This document shows positions 7,778-15,631 of a stretch of 37,128 nt of DNA, one piece after another; the first letter of the stretch is position 1; each line of letters begins with the position of its first letter. The stretch is from Anaerolineae bacterium UTCFX1 (GTDB taxonomy: Bacteria; Chloroflexota; Anaerolineae; Anaerolineales; Villigracilaceae). The position numbers were made by a program, and so were the translations under genes. Where the stretch lies: contig MWTB01000029.1 in the NCBI GenBank assembly GCA_002050275.1, positions 1-37,128 of the forward strand, read 5' to 3'. Below the pieces are notes generated by a model that had not been told where the DNA came from, ran no database searches, and saw only the letters and a program-made list of their open reading frames with translations.

Positions 7778-9484
7778 ATGGAACAACGAACAAGAATCGG
7801 ATATTTGGTTGGCGGCGGGCTCAAGGAAAATTTTCGGGTGAGATTAATTGTCTCTCCGCAAGAGATTCAAGAGGGAGCGTTCGTCGTCATTCAATCGGGC
7901 GAGTGGAATTATTACGGCATCGTCACGGACATTGTCCTCGGCGCGACGGACCCGCGCTTTGCGGATGAGCAGATGGAGGGACGATTCCCGTCGCATATTT
8001 CGAAGGCGCTGCATGGACAGACGCTGTACGCAAATCTCGAAGTGTTGCCGAATCTGATGTTGGAGGTAGGACCCGAGTTGGGGACGCCCGCGTATAAAGA
8101 TTGGCGCGGTCGAATTGACGCGAGGCTGAAAGATGAGCCGCGCATACTGCCCGTCAAGAATGTGCCGCCGCATCACGCGCAGGTATTTTTGGCGAACGAA
8201 GGCGACATCGCGGAGATCTTCGGCGACCCGAACGAGAAAGGCAACTTCGTGATCGGGTACACGCGCGAACAGGATCATCCCGTGTGCATTGACATGGAAA
8301 AGTTCGTGCAGAGATCGTCGGGTGTGTTCGGCGCGACGGGTACGGGCAAATCGTTCCTCACGCGGCTCGTGCTGGCGGGGTTGATGCACTACAACAAAGC
8401 GTCGGTGATGGTGCTGGATATGCACAACGAGTATGGCTTTGACGATGTGGCGTCAGACACGAAAAAAGCCGTGACGGGACTGAAGACCAAGTTCAAGTCG
8501 AAGGTTCGAATCGTCGGCTTGGGAGGCGGATCAACCATACGAGGGCAAGTCCCCGATTTTAATTTGGAGATCTCGACGGGCGACATATCCACAAGCGACA
8601 TCGAGACGTTGATGCGCGAGTTGAATCTGCGCGACACCACGCCGACGACGTTGAACGCGTTGTACGCGTCGTTTCGGGATGAGTGGTTCGCGCGGTTCCG
8701 CGATATGTCGCGTGAGACGGTGATCATCGAAGACGAAAGAGGAAAGAAGAAAGAGGTGCCTGCGGAGGGGAGTGTGGCGGCGTGGGCAAATGAAAATGGA
8801 GTCAATGTGGCGGCGGCGGAGGCTCTGCACGATAAACTGCGCAGGCTGTTCGGTAAGCCGTATATCGTGGAGAAGCCCGCGGCGGATTCGGTGAAGGAGA
8901 TCATCGCGTCGCTAGAGAACGGACAGCATGTGATCCTGTCGTTCGGCGAACACGAAAGCGACCTGGATTATCTGCTCGTGTCGAATCTGTTGACGCGCAA
9001 GATCCGCAACGCGTGGGAGCATAAGACCAACGCGTTCCGCACGCATGGAAAAGAGGAGCCGCGTCCGCTGGTGATCGTGGTGGAGGAGGCGCACAAGTTG
9101 TTGAACCGCGAGATGGCGGCGCAGACGACCTTTGCGACCATCGCGCGCGAACTCCGCAAGTATTATGTGACGCTGTTGATCGTTGACCAGCGTCCGTCGC
9201 AAATTTATGACGAGGTCATGTCGCAGTTGGGGACGCGCATCTCAGGCTGGCTCGGCGACGAGGACGATATCCACGCCGTTCTTTCGGGTCTGGCGGGACG
9301 GGAGGCGTTGCGCGGCATGTTGGCGCGACTCCAACCGAAGGAGGAAGTTCTCCTGCTCGGCTGGGGAGTGCCGATGCCTTTACCTGTGCGGTCACGCAGG
9401 TATGACGAGGAGTTTTGGAAGGAGTTGTTGGGCGAGAAGGTGAGGAAGAGCAAGGAGCAGAATTTGAAGGAGTTGGGGTTTTAG
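7778..9484 (+). CDS. herA: HerA-type hexameric DNA translocase ATPase
   Basis: This is a 568-residue ATPase of the HerA/FtsK superfamily that pumps DNA and, with NurA, resects ends. The order is an N-terminal HAS barrel (about 1-70), then a RecA-like core with Walker A GATGTGKS (Lys191), a helical insertion (about 250-370) and Walker B VIVVEEAHKLL (Glu436/437). ELRKYYVTLLIVDQRPSQI carries the sensor Gln and arginine finger region, and a basic C-terminal tail ends the protein. The length fits bacterial and archaeal HerA. AGGAGA at 7765 sets the start. Its nuclease partner lies upstream in the same cluster, now interrupted by the repeat/GIY-YIG unit. HerA-nuclease pairs serve in repair and, in some bacteria, in phage defence; which applies here is open. 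Confidence 0.9.
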   Translation: MEQRTRIGYLVGGGLKENFRVRLIVSPQEIQEGAFVVIQSGEWNYYGIVTDIVLGATDPRFADEQMEGRFPSHISKALHGQTLYANLEVLPNLMLEVGPELGTPAYKDWRGRIDARLKDEPRILPVKNVPPHHAQVFLANEGDIAEIFGDPNEKGNFVIGYTREQDHPVCIDMEKFVQRSSGVFGATGTGKSFLTRLVLAGLMHYNKASVMVLDMHNEYGFDDVASDTKKAVTGLKTKFKSKVRIVGLGGGSTIRGQVPDFNLEISTGDISTSDIETLMRELNLRDTTPTTLNALYASFRDEWFARFRDMSRETVIIEDERGKKKEVPAEGSVAAWANENGVNVAAAEALHDKLRRLFGKPYIVEKPAADSVKEIIASLENGQHVILSFGEHESDLDYLLVSNLLTRKIRNAWEHKTNAFRTHGKEEPRPLVIVVEEAHKLLNREMAAQTTFATIARELRKYYVTLLIVDQRPSQIYDEVMSQLGTRISGWLGDEDDIHAVLSGLAGREALRGMLARLQPKEEVLLLGWGVPMPLPVRSRRYDEEFWKELLGEKVRKSKEQNLKELGF

Positions 9485-9537
9485 TTAAACGCGAAGGTTT
9501 TTTGGACGCTGATAAACGCGGAAGAACGCGGATATTT

Positions 9538-9580
9538 AAAAGCGGACAAGTCATTTGGCTTGTCCGCTTTTTGTTTTTCG
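9538..9580 (+). terminator. Rho-independent terminator after herA
   Basis: A 13-bp stem (AAAAGCGGACAAG and its complement) with a loop of about 8 nt is followed by TTTTTGTTTTT. It ends the nurA-herA cluster 54 bp after the herA stop and insulates it from the restriction-modification module. Confidence 0.85.
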
Positions 9581-9597
9581 ATAAATTCATGTTACTC

Positions 9598-9622
9598 ATA
9601 GTGTGTAGACCCATTGTGTGCA
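9598..9622 (+). promoter_or_regulatory. Candidate controller-protein operator
   Basis: Two imperfect direct repeats (ATAGTGTGTA at 9598 and ATTGTGTGCA at 9613) are spaced by 15 bp, 19 bp before the controller start. Controller proteins of R-M systems commonly bind paired sites just upstream of their own gene. The match to any published C-box is not clear. Confidence 0.3.
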
Positions 9623-9640
9623 AAAAGGTAACTTTGACTT

Positions 9641-9844
9641 ATGGACATACTTAAACGTTTTGGTCAAAAAGTAAGGAAACTCCGTATAGAGCAAGGGCTT
9701 TCCCAAGAAAAACTCGCTGAGTTAGCGGGGATACACAGAACCTACATCAGTTCGCTTGAACTAGGAAAACGAAATGTAAGCCTAGTGAACATTCAAGCAC
9801 TGGCAAAAGCCCTTCGAGTCAGTCCAGATGAATTATTGAAATAA
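9641..9844 (+). CDS. XRE-family R-M controller protein
   Basis: This 67-residue protein is a single HTH_3 domain (RIEQGLSQEKLAELAGIHRT, then YISSLELGKRNVSLVNIQAL). Length and sequence fit the controller (C) proteins of type II restriction-modification systems, which activate the endonuclease late and repress themselves. It stands directly before a Dam-family methylase and a probable endonuclease on the same strand. The module is visibly richer in A+T than herA or the genes after 13 kb. It could instead be a general XRE repressor, but the context favours a controller. Confidence 0.75.
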   Translation: MDILKRFGQKVRKLRIEQGLSQEKLAELAGIHRTYISSLELGKRNVSLVNIQALAKALRVSPDELLK

Positions 9845-9891
9845 GAATGATTATCTTAGTTGAACACCCCAAATTGTTGGACTGATTCTTC

Positions 9892-10800
9892 ATGCGCGCA
9901 AAAAAAATCAAGCTATTAAAAATCTCGGAACCCCAGATGGGGTATGCCTTAGACTTTAATCACACGCGAGTAAAAGCAAAACCTTTTATCAAATGGGCTG
10001 GCGGAAAATCTCAACTCTTGCCCCAAATGTCAAAGTTGTTCCCACCAAAAGATCAAATCAATAGATATTTTGAACCTTTTCTTGGCGGCGGAGCTGTGTT
10101 CTTTCATTTGCAACACCCAAAATCCTATTTATCTGATACGAACAATAAATTGATTGAACTTTATGAGATCGTCAAAAACAATGTTGAAGATTTGATAAAG
10201 GCATTAAGAAAACATAAAAACGAGCATGATTACTTTTATGAAGTTCGTTCGCAAAAACCTGCCGCTCTTTCTCCAGTTGAAAGAGCCGCAAGACTTATTT
10301 ACTTGAATAAAACGTGTTTCAACGGTTTGTACCGAGAGAATAGCAAAGGCGAATTTAACGTACCTTTTGGCAAATATAAAAATCCCGCAATCTGTGACGC
10401 CGAAGGTCTGCGTGCTGCAAGCATGGCTCTTAAAAATGCCAAAATATCACAGGGCGAATTTCATTCGGTCTTAGGTAAAGCAAAAACTACGGACTTTATT
10501 TATTTCGATCCTCCTTATCAGCCATTGAACAAGACATCGAGTTTTACATCCTATACAGCAAATGGCTTTGGAGAAACTGAACAAATAGAGTTGGCAAATG
10601 TTTATAGGGAACTGTCTGATCGTGGATGTTTTGTAATGCTTAGCAATTCAGATACGCCACTTATCAGGGAACTTTATAAAGATTTTTGTATCAATGAAAT
10701 ACAGGCAAGTAGAGCAATAAACAGCAAAGCGGAAGGAAGAGGAAAAATAACCGAGTTGCTGGTGATTAATTACTACTGGATAAAAAGTAGAAAGGATTGA
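9892..10800 (+). CDS. Dam-family adenine-N6 DNA methyltransferase
   Basis: This is the protective methylase of a type II R-M system. The 302 residues show the Dam/DpnII-class order: FIKWAGGKSQLLPQ (about 32-45, AdoMet-binding), EPFLGGGAVFF (61-71), the signature TCFNGLYRENSKGEFNVPFG and the catalytic DPPY at 206-209. The start is uncertain: 9892 has no clear ribosome-binding site, and Met16 at 9937 would give a more typical N-terminus. Members modify GATC or other adenine-containing sites, and specificity cannot be read here. The stop lies 2 bp before the next start. Low G+C and different codon use suggest transfer. Confidence 0.9.
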   Translation: MRAKKIKLLKISEPQMGYALDFNHTRVKAKPFIKWAGGKSQLLPQMSKLFPPKDQINRYFEPFLGGGAVFFHLQHPKSYLSDTNNKLIELYEIVKNNVEDLIKALRKHKNEHDYFYEVRSQKPAALSPVERAARLIYLNKTCFNGLYRENSKGEFNVPFGKYKNPAICDAEGLRAASMALKNAKISQGEFHSVLGKAKTTDFIYFDPPYQPLNKTSSFTSYTANGFGETEQIELANVYRELSDRGCFVMLSNSDTPLIRELYKDFCINEIQASRAINSKAEGRGKITELLVINYYWIKSRKD

Positions 10801-10802
10801 TC

Positions 10803-12083
10803 ATGGCTCGTGTAATTGATAACGCTTGGAAAACTTACGTTGATAAAACCAAAATCAAACTTGATGGCAGATCACATGTTATTGACGCCAACAAACTGAA
10901 AGAAATAACAGATCGCGAGCCACGTCTACTCACAAAAGTAGATGAACCAGCGCAGTTGCCAGAAATCTTGCGCGATGCAGGATATTCATTGCTTGCTATC
11001 ACAAACGGTAGCTATCTTGTCTTCAGAGGAAGCATCTTTGCTTCTGTGCCTGATTGTTCAATCCGTTCTGTCTTTCAACCTATCTTAGATTTTCCATTAG
11101 AAACCATTGGCAGGGGAACAGGGGAGGCAGAGTATCTTGATAATGCATTTAACACTGGTTTGATTTCCGAGTTTACAAAAAGCGGGAAACTATATTTGAC
11201 GATTCGAGGTCGTGAAAGAACTAAAAAATTCAGTTTTTCAATTGGAACAAGCAACGTTGATATTAACGGCGTTCAAATTGAAGTAGATGCGGGCTACGAA
11301 AGTGACAAAGACATTATTCTTGTCGAAGGAAAAATCGGTAATCGGAATTTTTTCAATATTAGGCAACTTTATTACCCATATAGGCATTTCAAACAACTTG
11401 TTCCCAACAAAAACATAAGAACAGTGTTCTTTGCTTATGATTTAAGTAGGGCAACTTATTCTTTGCAAGAATTTGGTTTTCAAACTCCAGAAGCCTTTGA
11501 CTCAATTTATCCGATCAAATGTTGTGTTTATTCAATCGTAAAGCCACAAGAGTATGCGATAGATGATTTGCTCGACAAAAGCTTTCAAATTGAAAATAAT
11601 ATAGTTCCGCAAGCCGATGACTTAAACAAAGTTTTTGAGTTGTTGACTTTAATTAATAGTGGACAGAATACAGTTGCAGAAATAGCAGATTATTTTGTGT
11701 TCGATGAAAGACAAAGTAATTATTACGGTGAGGCGGCAGAATTTCTGGGATTGATAACCAGAAAACGAGGAGTTTTTGAATTAACCGACAGGGGAGACAA
11801 ATTTATTGCCACTGCTCCGAAAGATCAACAGTTATTTTTAGCCAAGTTAGTTTTGAACACATGGTTTTTCAGAGAACTGATTAAGAAAGCCAAAAGAAAA
11901 GGATATTTCACGAAGCAAGATGTTGAATCTGAAATTGGAGATGTTGACTCTGGCGATGGAAGTAAAAGATACTCAAGTTCTACAATTGGCAGACGTACCA
12001 TGACAATTATGTCTTGGGTTCGTTTAGTAAGCGAAATCTACAAGTCATTTGAAGTTACCGAGGAAAGAGTAATTCTCAAATAA
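10803..12083 (+). CDS. Probable type II restriction endonuclease, PD-(D/E)XK fold
   Basis: This 426-residue protein follows the methylase with a 2-bp gap; AAAGGA precedes the ATG at 10803 by 7 bp. A likely nuclease core is QIEVDAGYE (Asp162) followed by IILVEGKIG, with Glu175 and Lys177 forming the D-x12-E-x-K arrangement. Residues 280 to about 345 (KVFELLTLINSGQNTVAEIA, then EFLGLITRKRGVFELTDRG) look like a winged helix that would read DNA, and another helical region follows. I cannot name the specificity or closest enzyme. The call rests on the catalytic motif plus position in a controller-methylase-endonuclease module. Confidence 0.75.
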   Translation: MARVIDNAWKTYVDKTKIKLDGRSHVIDANKLKEITDREPRLLTKVDEPAQLPEILRDAGYSLLAITNGSYLVFRGSIFASVPDCSIRSVFQPILDFPLETIGRGTGEAEYLDNAFNTGLISEFTKSGKLYLTIRGRERTKKFSFSIGTSNVDINGVQIEVDAGYESDKDIILVEGKIGNRNFFNIRQLYYPYRHFKQLVPNKNIRTVFFAYDLSRATYSLQEFGFQTPEAFDSIYPIKCCVYSIVKPQEYAIDDLLDKSFQIENNIVPQADDLNKVFELLTLINSGQNTVAEIADYFVFDERQSNYYGEAAEFLGLITRKRGVFELTDRGDKFIATAPKDQQLFLAKLVLNTWFFRELIKKAKRKGYFTKQDVESEIGDVDSGDGSKRYSSSTIGRRTMTIMSWVRLVSEIYKSFEVTEERVILK

Positions 12084-12100
12084 CCATTTGAGTACAGCGC

Positions 12101-12144
12101 ATCCGTGTGATGACGGAGGAGTGGGTCAGCCGTGCGGGGTTCTG
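12101..12144 (+). repeat. Direct repeat of about 44 bp, copy A
   Basis: It begins 17 bp after the endonuclease stop (ATCCGTGTGATGACGGAG...). It is about 90% identical to the copy at 13059. Together the two bracket the nucleotidyltransferase module on the opposite strand. The CCG/CGG ends around TGTGATGA can form a small hairpin. Confidence 0.75.
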
Positions 12145-12195
12145 TCCCAGTTGCGGGAGGGTGTTGTAAGATGAAATTGACAAGCAAATAGCAAG

Positions 12196-12235
12196 AAATA
12201 AAAACTCCGAAGCATAAACTTCGGAGTTTTTATTT
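12196..12235. terminator. Bidirectional terminator between convergent modules
   Basis: A perfect 17-bp inverted repeat (AAATAAAAACTCCGAAG, loop CATAAA) has A-rich and T-rich arms, so it can end transcription from both sides. It overlaps the last codons of the minus-strand nucleotidyltransferase and lies 110 bp after the endonuclease stop. Confidence 0.85.
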
Positions 12236-12796
12236 GAACATGCCCTCGATGTCGGTCCATAAGTCTGGCATTTCTAATACATCCGCAAAAGACTTGGTCC
12301 AGCGCTTGATGCGGTCGACGTCCAGTTGTGGATTTTTATCAATGATAGTGCGAATGTCTTCCAAGTCCTTTGGACGATGAGCCACTGCTTTCATGATGAT
12401 CAAGTCTTCTGGCGCAGGCAGGCGAACGGACAAGGATGTTAATTTTTGAGTTTTCCCTCTGGCAACCATCTCTTCTTCAAATGGCAAAACACCGAGGGAA
12501 ATGTCAATGTTTATGTTGGAAGGGATATGCCGTAACAACAAAACGCGGTTTGTACGCGCAAACTCCGCCGCATCGGATGTCCGTGGTTGAATCTTCTCTT
12601 CGTTGGCGGCTTCAAGTAATTTGGGAATATCCTTTGTGGAAAGCAGAAACATGGCATCCACATCTTCTGTAAACCGTGGCTTGCCCAACAAACCAACAGC
12701 AATCCCGCCAATGACCACGCCGCGATCGTCAAACTTTGAGAACAGACGCTGAACCGCTTCTATCGCGGCGCGAAAAGGCTCAATGACATTTTCCAC
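12230..12796 (-). CDS. AbiEii/MNT-like nucleotidyltransferase
   Basis: This 188-residue nucleotidyltransferase of the DNA polymerase beta fold has the motif GGIAVGLLGKPRFTEDVDAMF (GG, then D-x-D, about residues 31-51). A third Asp, in NINIDISLG, completes the metal site. The C-terminal part (APEDLIIMKAVAHRPKDLEDI) is typical of the AbiEii/AbiGii-like and MNT families, which act as toxins or as antitoxins that modify a partner. It starts at GTG 12796, 1 bp after the stop of a small upstream gene, so the pair is coupled. The stop overlaps a bidirectional terminator. The pair probably forms a toxin-antitoxin-like unit, but the target is unknown. Confidence 0.75.
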   Translation of the reverse strand: MENVIEPFRAAIEAVQRLFSKFDDRGVVIGGIAVGLLGKPRFTEDVDAMFLLSTKDIPKLLEAANEEKIQPRTSDAAEFARTNRVLLLRHIPSNINIDISLGVLPFEEEMVARGKTQKLTSLSVRLPAPEDLIIMKAVAHRPKDLEDIRTIIDKNPQLDVDRIKRWTKSFADVLEMPDLWTDIEGMFK

Positions 12797-12797
12797 G

Positions 12798-13007
12798 TTA
12801 GCCTGCTTTCAATTTTGCCCAACGGAGAAATATATCGTTTTCGCCATCGTCACCGCGTGTTAAACCAAGCGCCAAAGCAAATTGAAACAAAGAATTGATC
12901 TGTTTCCAATGTTCATCCAAAGACATGGCGCGCAGTTCTTCGCGCTCGAATTCCTCCACGGCTTTCCAACGTTCGCGGTACATCTTGATGTCGAAATTGG
13001 CGTCCAT
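12798..13007 (-). CDS. Small partner protein of the nucleotidyltransferase
   Basis: This 69-residue, mostly helical, charged protein (YRERWKAVEEFEREELRAMS near the N-terminus) is not recognised as a named family. It ends 1 bp before the GTG of the nucleotidyltransferase, a coupling typical of toxin-antitoxin pairs where the small first gene is the antitoxin or DNA-binding member. No helix-turn-helix is obvious. Its role is inferred only from position. Confidence 0.6.
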   Translation of the reverse strand: MDANFDIKMYRERWKAVEEFEREELRAMSLDEHWKQINSLFQFALALGLTRGDDGENDIFLRWAKLKAG

Positions 13008-13058
13008 GGGTTAATTATAGCATGTCAAACAGAAGGATGATTCAAGCCCGCCCACCAA

Positions 13059-13103
13059 ATCCGTGTGATGACGGAAGAGCGGGTCAGCCGCGCGGGGGTT
13101 TTG
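13059..13103 (+). repeat. Direct repeat of about 45 bp, copy B
   Basis: This near-copy of 12101-12144 differs at about four positions plus one inserted G. It lies between the start of the small minus-strand gene and the YdcZ-type gene. Codons running from it in frame into the downstream gene are not part of that protein. Confidence 0.75.
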
Positions 13104-13151
13104 CGCAAAAATCAAGTATCATCTCCCCATCTATATTGCAAAGGAACATTC

Positions 13152-13586
13152 ATGGAATCTATTCTTTTTATGCTTGCCATCGGGTTGGCAAGCGGCGTCG
13201 CCATTGGGCTGCAAGGACCGATGGCGAGCATCATCACGCAACGGCTAGGCGCGCTTGAAAGTGTGTTCATCGTGCATTTCGGCGGCGCGATCATCGCGTT
13301 AATCCCGATTCTGATCTACGGAAGCAAACTAGGGCAATGGCGTAGCGTGCCGTGGTATACGCTCGGCACCGGGCTGTTCGGCGTCATGGTCATCGCTTCG
13401 ATCAGCTATATGATTCCGCGCCTCGGCGTTGCAACCGCTACTACGATCGTCATCGCCGGGCAGTTGCTGGCGGGCGTCGTCCTCGACCATTACGGCTTGC
13501 TCGGCGTAACGACCAAATCGCTGGATGCTGCGCGCGTCACCGGGCTGGCGATCGTCACTGTAGGAGTCTGGCTCACCGTGCGATAA
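13152..13586 (+). CDS. DMT-superfamily YdcZ/DUF606 membrane protein
   Basis: This 144-residue integral membrane protein has about five hydrophobic segments. The family signature is seen in ASGVAIGLQGPMASIITQRL near the start and in the ending TTKSLDAARVTGLAIVTVGVWL. The start at 13152 is set by AAAGGA 7 bp upstream; longer in-frame starts would translate the repeat at 13059. The family belongs to the drug/metabolite transporter clan; substrates are mostly unknown. It is short, as usual for this family. The next gene starts 32 bp after its stop. Confidence 0.85.
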   Translation: MESILFMLAIGLASGVAIGLQGPMASIITQRLGALESVFIVHFGGAIIALIPILIYGSKLGQWRSVPWYTLGTGLFGVMVIASISYMIPRLGVATATTIVIAGQLLAGVVLDHYGLLGVTTKSLDAARVTGLAIVTVGVWLTVR

Positions 13587-13596
13587 TCATCTATCG

Positions 13597-13602
13597 TATA
13601 AT
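13597..13602 (+). promoter_or_regulatory. -10 box upstream of polX
   Basis: TATAAT lies 16 bp before the polX ATG at 13619, implying a leader of about 10 nt that contains AAGAGA. No good -35 hexamer is visible 17 bp upstream. Confidence 0.4.
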
Positions 13603-13618
13603 CTTAGCAAGAGACCGC

Positions 13619-15343
13619 ATGAACAACCGTCAACTTGCCGATACCTTCACGCTCATCGCCAACCTGCTTGAGATCAAAGGCGAGATCGTTTACAAAACCA
13701 TCGCCTATCGCAAAGCGGCTGAAAACCTGCTCCACCTGCCACGTGAAGCGAGCGATTACTGGCGCGAAGGCAAACTGCTCGAAATCCCCGGCGTGGGCAA
13801 AGCTATCGCCGAAAAAATTGACGAACTGCTCTCCACCAGCAAACTCGAATTCCTCGAAAAACTCAACATCGAAGTCCCCATAGAGCTCGCGACATGGTTG
13901 AACGTGCCCACGCTGGGACCGAAGAAGATCGCGATGATCTGGAAGACATTGGGAATCACGACTCTCGCGCAACTGGAAGCCGCCGCGAAAGACGGGAAGT
14001 TGCGCGACCTGCCCGGCCTGGGCGAGAAATCGGAAGCCGCCATCCTCGAAGGGCTCGCGTCGCTGGCTCGGCGCACAGGGCGCATCTCCATCGGGCGCGC
14101 GCTTCCGCTGGCGAATGAGATCGTCGCAGCGCTCAAGAAGGCGCAGGGAGTCGTAGACGCGCAACCCGCCGGAAGCCTGCGCAGGATGCGCTCAACCGTC
14201 GGCGACCTCGACATCCTCGTGGCGACGAAAGATTCGGCGGCGGTGATGGAGGCGTTCGTCAATCTGCCGAACGTTTCGCGCGTGTTAGGCAAAGGCGAGT
14301 TCAAATCGAGCGTCGAATTCAGCGACGGAGTCCGCGCGCAAGTCTGGGCGTATCCGCCCAAAGAATTCGGAACCGCGTTGCAATACGCGACCGGTTCGAA
14401 AGATCATAACGTCAAGATCAGGCAACTGGCGCTCAACAAAGGACTCTCGCTTTCAGATCATTCGTTCAAACGCGTCAAAGACGGCAAGGAGTTTTTCTGC
14501 GCCAACGAAGAAGACGTATATCGCACGCTCGGCTTGCCGTGGATTCCGCCCGAACTGCGCGAAGATCGCGGTGAAGTCGAAGCCGCGCAAGCGAACGACC
14601 TCCCGAAATTAATTCTGCTCAAAGACCTCAAAGCCGACTTGCAAATGCACTCCACTTGGAGCGACGGCAAACTTTCTATAGCAGAGATGGCGCGTGCCGC
14701 GGCGAAACGCGGCATGAAGGTCATCGCTTTTACCGATCATTCGGCGAGCCTCGGCGTAGCCAACGGGCTGACGATGGACGATCACAAAAGACAAGCCGCC
14801 GAAATCAAAAAGGTTCAAAAGCAACTCGGCGACGATATTTTAATTTTGCACGCCTCCGAAGTGGAGATCAAAGCCGACGGTTCGCTCGATTATCCCGACG
14901 AATTTCTGGCGAGCCTCGATCTGGTCCTCGCCTCGCTGCACACATCGCTGCGTCAACCGCGCGAAAAAGCGACCGAACGCATGCTCAACGCCGTTCGAAA
15001 TCCGCATGTTGATATCATCGGTCATCCCACCGGGCGGCTGATTCCCGACCGTGAAGGCGCCGACCTAGATATGGACGCCATACTGCAAGCCGCGGCGGAG
15101 AGCGGCGTGGCGTTAGAGATTAACGCCAACCCCGCCCGCCTCGACCTGGATGACGCGTACGCCCGCCGCGCCAAGGAACTCGGCATCCCGCTCAGCATCA
15201 ACACGGACGCACACTCCGAAGAAGACATGGATCTGCGCTTTTACGGCGTCGCTATCGCCCGCCGCGCCTGGCTGACCAAGAACGACGCGATCAACTGCTG
15301 GCCCACGGACAAGTTGTTGAAGTGGTTGAAGAAGCGCGGGTAA
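13619..15343 (+). CDS. polX: DNA polymerase/3'-5' exonuclease PolX
   Basis: This 574-residue protein is the length of bacterial PolX repair enzymes. The order is an 8-kDa-like helical domain and HhH motifs (LLEIPGVGKAIAEKI, LRDLPGLGEKSEAAI), the palm with GDLDILV (Asp196 and Asp198), then ALQYATGSKDHNVKIRQLA. A complete PHP exonuclease domain follows, from about residue 340: DLQMHSTWSDG, AFTDHSA, HASEVEI, ASLHTSL, DIIGHPTGR, NTDAHS. The third polymerase carboxylate, expected in the strand before the PP motif, is Gln241 (GVRAQVWAYPP). Polymerase activity may therefore be weak or lost while the exonuclease remains. The start is the first Met after the preceding gene; upstream in-frame codons overlap the YdcZ gene. 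Confidence 0.92.
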   Translation: MNNRQLADTFTLIANLLEIKGEIVYKTIAYRKAAENLLHLPREASDYWREGKLLEIPGVGKAIAEKIDELLSTSKLEFLEKLNIEVPIELATWLNVPTLGPKKIAMIWKTLGITTLAQLEAAAKDGKLRDLPGLGEKSEAAILEGLASLARRTGRISIGRALPLANEIVAALKKAQGVVDAQPAGSLRRMRSTVGDLDILVATKDSAAVMEAFVNLPNVSRVLGKGEFKSSVEFSDGVRAQVWAYPPKEFGTALQYATGSKDHNVKIRQLALNKGLSLSDHSFKRVKDGKEFFCANEEDVYRTLGLPWIPPELREDRGEVEAAQANDLPKLILLKDLKADLQMHSTWSDGKLSIAEMARAAAKRGMKVIAFTDHSASLGVANGLTMDDHKRQAAEIKKVQKQLGDDILILHASEVEIKADGSLDYPDEFLASLDLVLASLHTSLRQPREKATERMLNAVRNPHVDIIGHPTGRLIPDREGADLDMDAILQAAAESGVALEINANPARLDLDDAYARRAKELGIPLSINTDAHSEEDMDLRFYGVAIARRAWLTKNDAINCWPTDKLLKWLKKRG

Positions 15344-15384
15344 CGCAATAACAACCGCGCGCATACGCGCGCCATGGAGACCTA

Positions 15385-15603
15385 ATGAACAATAGATCCA
15401 ACAAACGCGCCGTCATCATGATTGCCAGCGCGACCGATCTTTTATTCGGCGGCGCAATTCTGCTCATCTACTTCGGCATTCTACCCGTTGACATTTCCGG
15501 TTGGGAAGTTCCACGTTGGGTCATCGGCGTTATCGGCGGCGTATGGTTCGCCGGCTCGCTCGCCGTATTAGTCTATCAATTAACAAAAACCGATCTGGAA
15601 TAG
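15385..15603 (+). CDS. Small two-helix membrane protein
   Basis: This 72-residue protein has two predicted membrane segments (about 9-31, containing ATDLLFGGAILLIYFGIL, and 46-66, containing VIGVIGGVWFAGSLAVLV). The N-terminus is basic. GGAG lies 5 bp before the ATG. It resembles no family I can name. It sits between polX and an acetyltransferase on the same strand and may be transcribed with either. Confidence 0.65.
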   Translation: MNNRSNKRAVIMIASATDLLFGGAILLIYFGILPVDISGWEVPRWVIGVIGGVWFAGSLAVLVYQLTKTDLE

Positions 15604-15631
15604 CGCAGGCTTCGACGATTATGGAGGACGC

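Noticed and set aside
9892..12083. GATC avoidance as evidence for methylase specificity
   Set aside because: GATC is common by eye throughout the window, so no avoidance supports or excludes the target site.
13065..13151. N-terminal extension of the YdcZ-type gene
   Set aside because: These codons translate a direct repeat and the real ribosome-binding site; the family N-terminus starts at 13152.
13352..13618. N-terminal extension of polX
   Set aside because: It overlaps the YdcZ gene in another frame, and PolX homology starts at 13619.
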